Shown: positions 8,663 to 17,418 of the stretch, in pieces
Position numbering within the stretch: position 1 is the stretch's first letter
Layout: each line of letters opens with the position of its first letter
Source: Legionella sp.
GTDB lineage: Bacteria; Pseudomonadota; Gammaproteobacteria; Legionellales; Legionellaceae
Reading direction: 5' to 3'
Assembly (NCBI GenBank): GCA_030694525.1
Contig: JAUXYG010000076.1
Coordinates: 1 to 56,570, forward strand
DNA: 56,570 nucleotides
Made by a program: the position numbers and the translations under genes
Notes under the pieces: model-generated
What the model saw: only the letters and a program-made list of their open reading frames with translations
What the model was told of the DNA's origin: nothing
The model's database searches: none

Positions 8663-9523
8663 ATGATTAATAAAACACATCAAATCACAGATCAACAGCT
8701 TAAAGAATTACAACAATTGGAAGCGTTGTGTAAAAAAAATGACGGCAGCGCTCCAAATATATACCCACATATTTTAGTTCAACCCCGGGCTTTTCCGGCA
8801 AGTCTGTTCTATTACGCGCAGAATCAGTTACTCGGCTTCTTAAGTGTGTATTTTTTTTATGATAAGGCAGTTGAAGTCAGTTTACTGGTACACCCTGCTG
8901 TGCGGCGTAAGGGGATTGGTAAAGAGCTAATATATGAAATTCTGCCTCTTATTCAGTCGCAGCAATATTCTACTCTGATATTTTCAAGCCCTGCTAAAAC
9001 CAACACTCAATGGCTGGTAACTCTTGGATTTGTTTCACTGCATAGTGAATATTACATGGTAAGAAATGAGCTTCATCCTATTCTTGATTATCAGCAATCA
9101 TTAACGTATCGCACGGCAAATCCCAATGACATGCTGTTATTATGCGCCCTTGACGAAGCCTGCTTTCCCCAAAAACAAAATAACATCCAGGAACGTTTCC
9201 AAATGCTCCTGGATGGAAGAGAGTATCAAATTATTCTTGCCTTTCATGAAAATAAGATCGTGGGTAAAGCGCATATCCGATGGGACGAACAAGGAGCCAC
9301 CCTCTCAGATATCGCGGTCATGCCTGATAGACAGGGTAAGGGGATCGGAACCTCGCTTATTGCTCATTGCATTAATTTAGCGCTCAGTGAAGGGATTCAT
9401 CACATAAGTCTCGATGTAGAAACTCATAACAAAAGAGCGTTAAATTTATACACCCGCTTAGGCTTTCTAGTTCACAATGCCTGTGATTATTGGTCCATCG
9501 AAATACAACAATTACTTAAATAA
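8663..9523 (+). CDS. vipF: Tandem GNAT acetyltransferase, VipF-like Dot/Icm effector
   Basis: The 286-residue protein holds two GNAT domains in tandem (about 5-140 and 145-286). The first has an acetyl-CoA loop RRKGIG at 81-86. The second has the fuller motif DRQGKGIG at 222-229 and RALNLYTRLGF at 258-268, much like RimI. Length, tandem layout and a FabF-like gene directly downstream match Legionella pneumophila vipF (lpg0103, beside lpg0102 fabF), an effector translocated by the Dot/Icm type IV secretion system. No signal peptide is seen, as expected for that route. The identification rests on memory of family and context, not on an alignment. Confidence 0.75.
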   Translation: MINKTHQITDQQLKELQQLEALCKKNDGSAPNIYPHILVQPRAFPASLFYYAQNQLLGFLSVYFFYDKAVEVSLLVHPAVRRKGIGKELIYEILPLIQSQQYSTLIFSSPAKTNTQWLVTLGFVSLHSEYYMVRNELHPILDYQQSLTYRTANPNDMLLLCALDEACFPQKQNNIQERFQMLLDGREYQIILAFHENKIVGKAHIRWDEQGATLSDIAVMPDRQGKGIGTSLIAHCINLALSEGIHHISLDVETHNKRALNLYTRLGFLVHNACDYWSIEIQQLLK

Positions 9524-9565
9524 TTTTTAATTAATTCAAAGTTTCCTTCCAAAAATAAATTTGGC

Positions 9566-9595
9566 TTGACAGGATTTAAACCTGACCTTTAGTAT
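9566..9595 (+). promoter_or_regulatory. Sigma-70-like promoter of the FabF-like gene
   Basis: A perfect TTGACA (9566-9571) is followed after 18 bases by TAGTAT (9590-9595), four of six matches to TATAAT. Transcription would start near 9602, about 36 bases before the ATG at 9638. Confidence 0.6.
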
Positions 9596-9614
9596 TGCTA
9601 AGTCTAACTAAAGG
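9586..9614. promoter_or_regulatory. Inverted repeat over the -10, possible operator
   Basis: CCTTTAGT at 9586-9593 and ACTAAAGG at 9607-9614 are a perfect 8-bp inverted repeat with a 13-base spacer. One arm covers the -10 and the other covers the likely start of transcription, the classic position for a repressor site. No regulator gene adjoins it. Confidence 0.4.
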
Positions 9615-9637
9615 AAGACTTTGAGAAAGGATCATTA

Positions 9638-10867
9638 ATGAAAAAAAGGGTTGTTATAACGGGCATGGAGATTACCTCATCCATAGGTACAGGAATTAAC
9701 AAATTCTGGAATGCGGCAGTTCAGGGTACCTGCGGGATAAAACGAATCCAGGCCTACGATCCCTCTCCTTATACTACCCAAATTGCAGGAGAAATTACTG
9801 ACCTGACTCTGGATGATCTGCCTGAATATAACAAAAGCAAGCGCTTTCCTCGAACCGCACAATATGCATTATACTGTACTCATAATGCAGTAAAACAAGC
9901 ACAATTAACCTCATCTGAACTAACCCATGCTGGAACCTATATCGGTACCAGTCTGGGCGGCCATCCAGAGTTGGAAGCAGGTTATGAAGTTTTTTTCAAA
10001 GAAAGCTGGAAAAAAATCCCGCCTCTAAGTGTCATTAGAGGAATGCCAAATTCCATAGCGAATCACATAGCCATTGCATTTGGAATTGGTGGGCCTAATT
10101 CAACCTGCTCTAATGCCTGTGTTTCTTCCGCCGAGGCTATTGGCAATGCTTATCAACAAATCACTTATGGTAATTTAACTACCGCAATTTGCGGTGGAAC
10201 CGAGTCTTTGTTGTGGGAATCAATAATGGCTGCCTGGTGTAAATTAAGAGTCATGTCTTCAAATAATGAAAACCCCTCTCTTGCGAATCGGCCATTCGAT
10301 TTATATCGGGATGGATTAGTTATGGGAGATGGTGCAGGCATGTTAGTTTTGGAAGAGTTAGGACAAGCTAAAGCTCGCGGCGCAAAGATCCTTGGAGAAA
10401 TTATCGGGTATGGCGCCAGTTGTGATGCATTTCATATTACTGCCCCTGATTCTCAAGGTCAGATTCGAGCCATTCATGCCGCATTGAATGATGCAAGGTT
10501 ATCACCAAACGATGTTCACTACATCAACGCACATGGAACTGGTACCCAGCTGAATGACAGCACTGAAACGGCCACTATTAAAGCCGTGTTTGGCGAACGG
10601 GCCTATGAAATTCCCATCACCGCACAAAAAGCAATGACCGGACATGCCATTGGGGCTGCAGGAGCAATGGAAATCATCGCAACCACCCTATGTCTGCAAA
10701 ATGATATGCTCTTGCCCACGATAAATCTAAACACCCCCGATCCAGCTTGTGATTTAGATTATGTACCTAACACCGCACGTAGCAAACCTATTGAGATCGC
10801 CCTATCCAATCATTTCGCATTTGGGGGAGCAAATGCAGCTTTAGTGCTACGTAAATTCATTAACTGA
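9638..10867 (+). CDS. Beta-ketoacyl-ACP synthase II-type (FabF-like)
   Basis: The 409-residue protein is a thiolase-fold condensing enzyme with the Cys-His-His triad: Cys161 in SNACVSSAEAIG, His299 in NAHGTGTQLND and His336 in MTGHAIGAAGAME. AFGGANAAL closes the domain. The sequence around the nucleophile is unusual (the common form is ACATG or ACSTG), so this is probably a specialised paralogue rather than the housekeeping FabF. It would extend acyl-ACP with malonyl-ACP in the cytoplasm. AAAGGA precedes the ATG, and lpxD follows 98 bases later. A role in making unusual acyl chains for lipid A is suggested by that neighbour but not shown. Confidence 0.85.
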   Translation: MKKRVVITGMEITSSIGTGINKFWNAAVQGTCGIKRIQAYDPSPYTTQIAGEITDLTLDDLPEYNKSKRFPRTAQYALYCTHNAVKQAQLTSSELTHAGTYIGTSLGGHPELEAGYEVFFKESWKKIPPLSVIRGMPNSIANHIAIAFGIGGPNSTCSNACVSSAEAIGNAYQQITYGNLTTAICGGTESLLWESIMAAWCKLRVMSSNNENPSLANRPFDLYRDGLVMGDGAGMLVLEELGQAKARGAKILGEIIGYGASCDAFHITAPDSQGQIRAIHAALNDARLSPNDVHYINAHGTGTQLNDSTETATIKAVFGERAYEIPITAQKAMTGHAIGAAGAMEIIATTLCLQNDMLLPTINLNTPDPACDLDYVPNTARSKPIEIALSNHFAFGGANAALVLRKFIN

Positions 10868-10907
10868 TCAGTAGCCCTAAAGACAGAATAAATCTTATTT
10901 TAATTGC

Positions 10908-10936
10908 TCGAAAATCAACGGTAAGGGGTATATAAT
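10908..10936 (+). promoter_or_regulatory. Promoter of lpxD
   Basis: TCGAAA (10908-10913, four of six matches to the -35 consensus), a 17-base spacer and a perfect TATAAT (10931-10936) lie 30 bases before the lpxD ATG at 10966. Confidence 0.6.
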
Positions 10937-10965
10937 CAGCCTATTTGCAAATTTAAAGGCTAATA

Positions 10966-12015
10966 ATGAATACTTCACTTTGTGATATAGCAAACCTGGT
11001 TCAAGGCATGGTTATCGGTGATGATTCCATACGTATTTCTGCTTTATCACCTATTGATAATATTCTCGCCGGTACCTTGGTCTTCGCAGATAGTGAAGAA
11101 AATCTTAAACGTGCCGAAGCATCGCCCGCAGCGGCCATCCTGGTTAATCTAAAAACCACAAGTAAAGATAAACCCATCATTCAAGTACCGCACCCTTTAA
11201 AAGCTTTTATAAAACTGCTCCATTATTTCAACCCATCCCCAAAAATTCTCCCGGAAATACACAAGACTGCGGTAATTGGTGAAGGAGTAAAAATAGGAGA
11301 GCACGTTTCCATAGGCCCCTATGTGGTTATTGAATCAGGAAGTGTTATTGGTAATAACTGTGTCTTGAAAAGTCATATTTACATCGGTCACAATGTAATG
11401 ATTGGTGATGACACCACTATTCATGCTCACGTTACGGTATATGATAATTGCCATATTGGCGCAAGAGTCAGCATTCACGCATCAACAGTAATTGGTTCCG
11501 ACGGGTTTGGCTATACCTTTGTGGATAACCAGCATCTTAAAGTGCCCCATGTCGGAAGAGTCATTATCGAAGATGATGTTGAAATTGGCGCCAATACTGC
11601 AATAGATCGCGCAACACTTGGCGCCACCGTTATCGGTGCTGGAACCAAAATTGATAATCTGGTTCAGGTTGCCCACTCGGTTAAGTTAGGTAAAAATAAT
11701 ATTCTGTGCGGATTTACCGGGATAGCCGGAAGCACCACCAGCGGAAATAATGTAATCTTTGCAGCAAACGTTGGGGTAAGCGATCACGTCCGAATTGATG
11801 ATGGAGTTATTTTAGGCGCACGTACCGGTGTGCCGCCGCATAAACATTTAAAAGAAGGAACTATTTATTTGGGCAGTCCAGCCAGACCCAAAGATGTCAC
11901 GATTAAGCATGAACTTTCAGTCAATCGAATTCCACTTATGCGGAAAAACATAAAAGCCCTAACCGAACAAATTGCAGACATTAAAAAGCGCCTTTCGATT
12001 CATGAAGGGGAATAG
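10966..12015 (+). CDS. lpxD: UDP-3-O-(3-hydroxyacyl)glucosamine N-acyltransferase
   Basis: The 349-residue protein has the LpxD layout. There is an N-terminal uridine-binding domain (about 1-100), a left-handed beta-helix of hexapeptide repeats (about 100-300; repeats such as [18 protein letters not shown]) and a C-terminal helix. The catalytic His is His237 in [12 protein letters not shown]. Other hallmarks are GSDGFGYTF near 178-186 and [16 protein letters not shown] near 285-300. It adds the N-linked 3-hydroxyacyl chain in lipid A synthesis. Legionella species usually have more than one lpxD; this copy is outside the usual lpxD-fabZ-lpxA cluster, so it may be the secondary one. polA starts one base after its stop. 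Confidence 0.93.
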   Translation: MNTSLCDIANLVQGMVIGDDSIRISALSPIDNILAGTLVFADSEENLKRAEASPAAAILVNLKTTSKDKPIIQVPHPLKAFIKLLHYFNPSPKILPEIHKTAVIGEGVKIGEHVSIGPYVVIESGSVIGNNCVLKSHIYIGHNVMIGDDTTIHAHVTVYDNCHIGARVSIHASTVIGSDGFGYTFVDNQHLKVPHVGRVIIEDDVEIGANTAIDRATLGATVIGAGTKIDNLVQVAHSVKLGKNNILCGFTGIAGSTTSGNNVIFAANVGVSDHVRIDDGVILGARTGVPPHKHLKEGTIYLGSPARPKDVTIKHELSVNRIPLMRKNIKALTEQIADIKKRLSIHEGE

Positions 12016-12016
12016 G

Positions 12017-14710
12017 ATGAAACCACCATTAATTCTAATCGATGCATCCTCCTATTTTTTTCGCGCATTCCATGCGCTGCCTCCACTAACTAATTCCAAA
12101 GGGCAACCTACCGGTGCTATTTACGGTGTTGCCAATATGATCAAAAAACTGATCAAAGACTATCAACCTGAAGAATTGGCTGTGGTGTTTGACGCGAAAG
12201 GCAAAACGTTTCGTGATGAATGGTACCCAGAATACAAAGCCCACCGTACCGCAATGCCTGATGAGTTACATTCCCAATTTGACCCATTACTTAAAATATT
12301 AAAAGCAATGGGTCTGCCACTTATTATCGTTGAAGGAGTAGAAGCAGACGACGTTATTGGGACTCTAGCATGTCAGGCAGTAAATGAAGGACGAACAGTA
12401 GTTATTTCAACCAGTGATAAAGATATGGCGCAATTAGTGAATGAGCACATTTCATTAATCAATACCATGAGTAATTATCAAATGGATATTGCTGGGGTTA
12501 AAGAAAAGTTCGGCGTTACTCCGGAACAAATTATTGACTATCTCACCCTTGTTGGGGATACGGTGGATAATATTCCCGGAGTGAATAAATGCGGGCCTAA
12601 AACTGCAGCCAAATGGCTCGGTGAATATCAAACTCTGGATAAACTCCTGGAAGAGGCGGACAAAATTCCGGGCAAGATTGGCGAAAATCTACGTTCAAGC
12701 ATTCCTCATCTGCCGTTGTCGAAACGACTGGTTACCATCAAAACAGATGTGGCATTACCGTTAGGGATTCATGAGCTCACCCCAGCTCAAGCTGATCGCG
12801 AACTACTCATCGAATTAACGCGCGAATTTGAATTTAAAAATTGGCTTAAAGAATTACTGGGACAAGATGAGCTTTTGCAAAATCAATCTCCAGAAGTGAC
12901 GCCACAAACTAAAATGACTTATGAAACTATTAGTACTTATTCACAATTGACCCACTTACTCAATAAACTGGAAGAGAGTCATTTATTTAGCATGTTAATT
13001 ACTACCAATAATCTGGACCCCGTTAATAGTAAAATGGCAGGAATTGCCTTTGCATTAAATAAAAATGAAGCATTTTATATTCCTTTCTCACATACTGATA
13101 AAAGCCCTCAACTGGATCAACAGGAAGTATTAACCGCCTTAAAACCAATTTTGGAAAACCCCAACATTAAGAAAATTGGGCGCAATATTAAATTCGATTT
13201 TTGCGTGTTTCGTAATAACGACATTAATCTGCAAGGAATAGATTCTGACATCATGCTCGAATCCTACGTGATGAATAGCAGCGCCAGTCGCCACGATGTT
13301 GAATCATTGACCTTAAAATACTTAGGCCACCACAATCTTTCCTTCGAAGACATTGCGGGAAAAGGAGCAAAACAACTTAGCTTTGATGAAATTTCAGTAG
13401 ATAAAGCGACTTCTTTTGCTGCGGAACAGGCCGATCTCACCTTACAAATCCACGAAAAACTCGCATCCATGATCGATGAACCCCTGCAAAAGGTATTACA
13501 GGAAATTGAGATCCCTTTAGTGACAGTACTTGCGGAAATGGAGCGGTTAGGGGTTTTAATTGATCCCGTGATGTTAAAAAAGCATGGTAATCGCTTGAAA
13601 GCACGAATTAGTGCACTCGAAGAAGAAGCGATAAATCTTGCCGGTAGAGCCTTTAATCTGAATTCCCCAAAACAATTACAGGAAATTTTGTTTGATGAAC
13701 AAAAGTTACCCATAATTGCCAAAACACCGACTGGACAACCTTCAACTGCTGAGTCGGTATTACAGGAATTGGCTTTTGACTACCGACTTGCAGCCGTAAT
13801 TCTTGAATATCGAGGTTTAACCAAATTAGTAACCACTTATATTGATGCATTACCACGACGAGTTAATCCCTACACGAACAGAGTTCACACCTGTTATAAC
13901 CAGGCCGTTGCCGCTACCGGGCGTTTGTCTTCCAGTGAGCCCAATTTGCAAAACATTCCCATCCGCAGTGAGGAAGGCCGATTAATTCGCACCGCATTTA
14001 TTGCGCCACCCAATCATGTTTTATTAGCAGCGGACTACTCACAAATCGAATTAAGAATTATGGCTCATTTGTCGCAAGATGATAATTTGCTTCATGCATT
14101 TGCTAAAGGATGGGATATTCACACGGCTACCGCAAGTGAAATTTTCCAAGTGCCTCTTAATAATGTGAGCCATGAGCAACGCAGACGCGCAAAAGCCGTG
14201 AATTTCGGTTTAATCTACGGGATGTCCTCATTTGGATTAGCCAAGCAAATTGGCGTGGAACGCTCAGATGCCCAACATTATATAGACACTTATTTCGAAC
14301 GCTATCCCAAAGTTCGTGAGTATATGGATCGAACCCGTAAACAAGCTCATGAGCAGGGTTATGTTGAAACGTTATTTGGCAGAAGATTGTACTTGCCAGA
14401 AATTAACGCGCGTAACATGATGCGCCAAAAAGCAGCCGAACGTATGGCGATTAATGCGCCAATGCAAGGTACAGCCGCCGATATTATCAAAAAAGCCATG
14501 ATTGCTCTGGCAAAATGGCAGGATTCTCAAACCAATCCCCCGGCCAGAATGATCATGCAAGTACATGATGAGCTTGTTTTTGAAGCCCGCACCGATGATC
14601 TGGAATCATGCAAAAAAGTGATCCATCAATTAATGGAGCAAACAGTACAGTTATCAGTGCCTTTATTAGTTTCAATTGGTGTAGGAGCTAATTGGGACGA
14701 TGCGCACTAA
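12017..14710 (+). CDS. polA: DNA polymerase I, proofreading site apparently lost
   Basis: The start is ATG 12017, with GAAGGGG ending seven bases upstream and one base after the lpxD stop. The 897-residue protein has three domains. The 5'-3' exonuclease spans 1-290 (EGVEADDVIGT, STSDKD, VGDTVDNIPGV). The 3'-5' exonuclease-fold domain spans about 300-490. The polymerase spans about 500-897, with motif A Asp673 in DYSQIELR, the O-helix near 722-742 (RRRAKAVNFGLIYG) and motif C QVHDELVFE with Asp851. In the proofreading domain the residues aligned to E. coli D355, E357, Y497 and D501 read Leu327, Thr329, Phe467 and Gln471; only the D424 equivalent (Asp411) remains. So the enzyme probably replicates and nick-translates without editing, as Taq does. 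Confidence 0.95.
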   Translation: MKPPLILIDASSYFFRAFHALPPLTNSKGQPTGAIYGVANMIKKLIKDYQPEELAVVFDAKGKTFRDEWYPEYKAHRTAMPDELHSQFDPLLKILKAMGLPLIIVEGVEADDVIGTLACQAVNEGRTVVISTSDKDMAQLVNEHISLINTMSNYQMDIAGVKEKFGVTPEQIIDYLTLVGDTVDNIPGVNKCGPKTAAKWLGEYQTLDKLLEEADKIPGKIGENLRSSIPHLPLSKRLVTIKTDVALPLGIHELTPAQADRELLIELTREFEFKNWLKELLGQDELLQNQSPEVTPQTKMTYETISTYSQLTHLLNKLEESHLFSMLITTNNLDPVNSKMAGIAFALNKNEAFYIPFSHTDKSPQLDQQEVLTALKPILENPNIKKIGRNIKFDFCVFRNNDINLQGIDSDIMLESYVMNSSASRHDVESLTLKYLGHHNLSFEDIAGKGAKQLSFDEISVDKATSFAAEQADLTLQIHEKLASMIDEPLQKVLQEIEIPLVTVLAEMERLGVLIDPVMLKKHGNRLKARISALEEEAINLAGRAFNLNSPKQLQEILFDEQKLPIIAKTPTGQPSTAESVLQELAFDYRLAAVILEYRGLTKLVTTYIDALPRRVNPYTNRVHTCYNQAVAATGRLSSSEPNLQNIPIRSEEGRLIRTAFIAPPNHVLLAADYSQIELRIMAHLSQDDNLLHAFAKGWDIHTATASEIFQVPLNNVSHEQRRRAKAVNFGLIYGMSSFGLAKQIGVERSDAQHYIDTYFERYPKVREYMDRTRKQAHEQGYVETLFGRRLYLPEINARNMMRQKAAERMAINAPMQGTAADIIKKAMIALAKWQDSQTNPPARMIMQVHDELVFEARTDDLESCKKVIHQLMEQTVQLSVPLLVSIGVGANWDDAH

Positions 14711-14738
14711 CCCCTAACCATTATTATAAGGAAATTAT

Positions 14739-15368
14739 ATGCCAAGAGAGGCCACTCCTACGGAAATCCAGGAATATAAAAATCGTTATCAACTACGATT
14801 TGAACAGTTAATATCGAGTGGGGAAGAATTTGCCCTGGAATTGCTCCAGAATAATCAAAATGCGGGCCCGAAACAGGAACTCTTTTGTACACGCTATAAA
14901 CAGTTTATGAGCCTTTTTCTGAAGAAGACGGTCGTAGATGAAGATGCGAAGGATACTTTCTTAAAAGCAATCGAAATGAACTCAGGGAAAACAAAAAGTT
15001 ATAACAAACAATTTTTAATAACTGAAATAAATCGACAAATTCAAGAAGAGGTGAGCAATCTATCTTTTGAACATACAGGAATTAAAGCACCTATAAATCC
15101 AGCTTCCAATTGTGACTGCTCCAGTTTTTTTAGCCTGCAAGTCTGGGGAGGATTTATGATGGCTTTAGGTGCTGCTGCAGTTGCGATTGCATTTGTTGCT
15201 CTTTATTCTCCCGCATTAATATTCACTGGAGGAATTGTTGCCTGTGCGGGATTAGCAACTTTGACTTTAGGTCTAGGCCTCTTTGCCTCCACAGTTAAAG
15301 AGGATTCCCCTTTTGCAGGTGATGAAACTACTATGAACCGACTGACTTATTGGCACAGGACAGTATAG
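14739..15368 (+). CDS. Uncharacterised protein with a membrane hairpin
   Basis: I do not recognise this 209-residue protein. Residues 1-125 are hydrophilic and mostly helical, with many Gln, Glu and Lys. Residues about 131-183 form two long hydrophobic, Gly/Ala-rich segments joined by a short turn (YSPALIFTGG), a likely membrane hairpin. The C-terminal 25 residues are polar with acidic spots (KEDSPFAGDE). There is no signal peptide. AAGGA precedes the ATG and the gene begins 28 bases after polA, so it may be read from the same transcript. This organisation occurs in some Legionella effectors that insert into host membranes, but no direct evidence is present. Confidence 0.65.
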   Translation: MPREATPTEIQEYKNRYQLRFEQLISSGEEFALELLQNNQNAGPKQELFCTRYKQFMSLFLKKTVVDEDAKDTFLKAIEMNSGKTKSYNKQFLITEINRQIQEEVSNLSFEHTGIKAPINPASNCDCSSFFSLQVWGGFMMALGAAAVAIAFVALYSPALIFTGGIVACAGLATLTLGLGLFASTVKEDSPFAGDETTMNRLTYWHRTV

Positions 15369-15390
15369 TCTGTCTGTTAAAATACTGCGA

Positions 15391-15427
15391 AGCACCTATG
15401 AATAATTCATTGAATGAATAGGGTGCT
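15391..15427. terminator. Imperfect hairpin between convergent genes
   Basis: AGCACC (15391-15396) pairs with GGTGCT (15422-15427), and TAT/ATA extends the stem past a bulged G. It covers the stop codon of the minus-strand response regulator and lies 23 bases after the stop of the plus-strand membrane protein. It could act on both transcripts, but no good T-run follows on either strand. Confidence 0.3.
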
Positions 15428-15833
15428 GCAGTGGTACTATTGGAGTAAGGTAAGTTATTGATTTTAAAATATGTTCCGCTGAAACAAGTTTATTCCATAC
15501 TGAAAAATGGTTTACTGATTTAGAATATAATTTAAAAATTGTCGCGAATTCATGACGCATCGTTTCAGAATCAGTCCAGGCAATTACTGGTAAATTAGGA
15601 TATCTTGACAATACTGCTGCTGTGAGTTCAGGTCCATTACAATATATGTCTGAGCCAGCCGCATTTAAATCACCATCGATAATCAGTAGCTCAGGAAAAT
15701 GAGTATTAACATGTGATAAGGCTGCCTGGCTATTATTAACGATCGTTACGGCGATAAAAGTCATCATAGACTCTAATAGTCGACGTAAACAATAAGCATT
15801 AAAAACATTATCTTCAACAATCAAAACGCGCAT
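15396..15833 (-). CDS. Stand-alone response-regulator receiver protein
   Basis: The start is ATG 15833, with AGGGAG six bases upstream; a more distal ATG at 15860 lacks a ribosome site. The 145-residue product is a single CheY-like receiver domain. The acidic pair is Glu7-Asp8 in LIVEDN, the phosphoacceptor Asp53 is in LLIIDGD, the switch Thr87 is in AWTDS, and a Lys lies at 101 or 105. There is no output domain, only a short tail to residue 145, so it should signal by protein contact. No histidine kinase gene lies nearby. The second motif (AWTD in place of TA) is a little unusual. Confidence 0.8.
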   Translation of the reverse strand: MRVLIVEDNVFNAYCLRRLLESMMTFIAVTIVNNSQAALSHVNTHFPELLIIDGDLNAAGSDIYCNGPELTAAVLSRYPNLPVIAWTDSETMRHEFATIFKLYSKSVNHFSVWNKLVSAEHILKSITYLTPIVPLQHPIHSMNYS

Positions 15834-15984
15834 AGAAACTCCCTGTAATTCGCCCTGCAAGTATATAGGTGCAAACCTTAAGAGAAGCTTAAGAAAAAAA
15901 TTTAAATTTTAAATTCTTTGAAATATGCATGATAACTTCACCAAGAAAGTCTGAACTCGATGCATTTCGTTTAGCGTAGGGACT

Positions 15985-17373
15985 TCATAAGTCGCAAATA
16001 TCGATATCATGCGCCAATAAACGTCTGTTTGCTCTAAAATAAGTAATAGGAGAATGCTCCAATAAATCAGATAGTTTCTCCATATAAATACAGGCAAAGC
16101 GATCCACTTGGTAGGCAAAATAACTTTCTTCAGCACCTGCACGAAATACTCGCTCCCAGCGAGGATTGTAAAAAGCACTTTGTTCTACTAATAATTTAGA
16201 AATTTCCTTATCAACTGTCGTAATTCTCCCCTGCAACTCCTGTATCTCCGGCTCATAAAGCTCAGACTCTTCATCAATGCTTTGCGTGCATAAATCAACG
16301 TACTTCTGCTCGAGATTCTTTTTAACTTTCATAGCTTTGGTTATTTTTTTCTCTATTGGCAATGCTTTAATTTGAGATGCAATTTCATCACCCAGCTCAT
16401 CTACTACTAAAGCGGTGCGCCAATTACAATCTTTCTTCAAGCGCAAGATATCACCATAGATATGATCCCCAATATAGAGTATTTCATCACCACTTAGATT
16501 CAGATTTTCGGTAAATTTTTTCGCATTACCGCCCTGATAAATTCCAGGAACCAAGGAGCTTTCCACATTAGTCATAGTGCCCGTTTCAGGATCTACGGCT
16601 AAAAATCGGAGATTGTCATAAAAAAACCGGGGTTTATTTGCCAGAGTGATTACGTAAGTAAATAAATCCCGCCAGGTTTCGCCCTCTGACAAAAAAGGAT
16701 TTATTGCATAATCCAGTAATAATTTAGTATAAAAATATTCAGAGTTGGTTAAAATAAACATTTTTTTACCATGTCGTATAAAATGTTTTATCCCTTCTAC
16801 GACTGCTTTTTCTTTAATTACATATTTTTTTAAATCTTTACAGATAATCTTTTTTAAACTTCCATCAGAATGAACTTTATCCACACAATATTGCACGTCC
16901 TGCGCCAGATTTTGATAAGTGGGCATGAGGTCACCTAAATCATCTTTTAAATCAACCAACTGACTGTATAAAACACAAAAAGCAATAGAAAATGAAGTAT
17001 CTATAGGCATGTAATTGGGATCACCTAAATCCACATAAATACTACGATATATCTCCTGTTGCTCCATAAAACTTATCGGTTTTGTTCCATGATAACTTTG
17101 TCTTATAGCACCATATCGACTTAATTTTAAAATATTACCATTATTGGTATCAATCACCAGACCACGTATAGCGTCCCGATAATTGAAAGTCAGCTTTTTA
17201 ATTTGGGATGGGTATTGTTTGAGCTCAACCAGTTTATCAATAACCAATTGATAGACTAACCCTTCAAAAGCCTCCGAATTGTAACGAATCAAAGTATGGT
17301 CCATATCCACACCAACCAGCTTGATTTTTTTCATATTCAAGACACGATTTACAAATACTTTATGCATATCCAT
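15985..17373 (-). CDS. HAD-IG family cytosolic purine 5'-nucleotidase
   Basis: The 462-residue protein belongs to the HAD superfamily IG subgroup, related to mammalian cytosolic 5'-nucleotidase II. Motif I is VDMDHTLI with Asp23 and Asp25. Motif II is the ILTNSEYFYT segment, and motif IV is IGDHIYGDILRLKK. The L. pneumophila protein lpg0095, whose structure was deposited as an IMP-GMP specific 5'-nucleotidase, is of this type and size. It would dephosphorylate IMP and GMP in the cytoplasm. A long coiled segment (about residues 345-400, rich in Glu and Lys) is part of the family fold. The ATG at 17373 has only a weak upstream AGG; ATG at codon 14 is an alternative. rpiA ends 45 bases upstream on the same strand. 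Confidence 0.88.
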   Translation of the reverse strand: MDMHKVFVNRVLNMKKIKLVGVDMDHTLIRYNSEAFEGLVYQLVIDKLVELKQYPSQIKKLTFNYRDAIRGLVIDTNNGNILKLSRYGAIRQSYHGTKPISFMEQQEIYRSIYVDLGDPNYMPIDTSFSIAFCVLYSQLVDLKDDLGDLMPTYQNLAQDVQYCVDKVHSDGSLKKIICKDLKKYVIKEKAVVEGIKHFIRHGKKMFILTNSEYFYTKLLLDYAINPFLSEGETWRDLFTYVITLANKPRFFYDNLRFLAVDPETGTMTNVESSLVPGIYQGGNAKKFTENLNLSGDEILYIGDHIYGDILRLKKDCNWRTALVVDELGDEIASQIKALPIEKKITKAMKVKKNLEQKYVDLCTQSIDEESELYEPEIQELQGRITTVDKEISKLLVEQSAFYNPRWERVFRAGAEESYFAYQVDRFACIYMEKLSDLLEHSPITYFRANRRLLAHDIDICDL

Positions 17374-17418
17374 AATTCAAGAAACCTATTATTCGTTACA
17401 AAGCAAAATTAATACGCG

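Noticed and set aside
11972..12016. TTG start for polA inside lpxD
   Set aside because: ATG 12017 has a strong ribosome site and gives the expected N-terminus; the extension has no Pol I counterpart.
13264..13722. 152-codon antisense frame in polA
   Set aside because: It mirrors well-conserved polA codons and has no domain or ribosome site.
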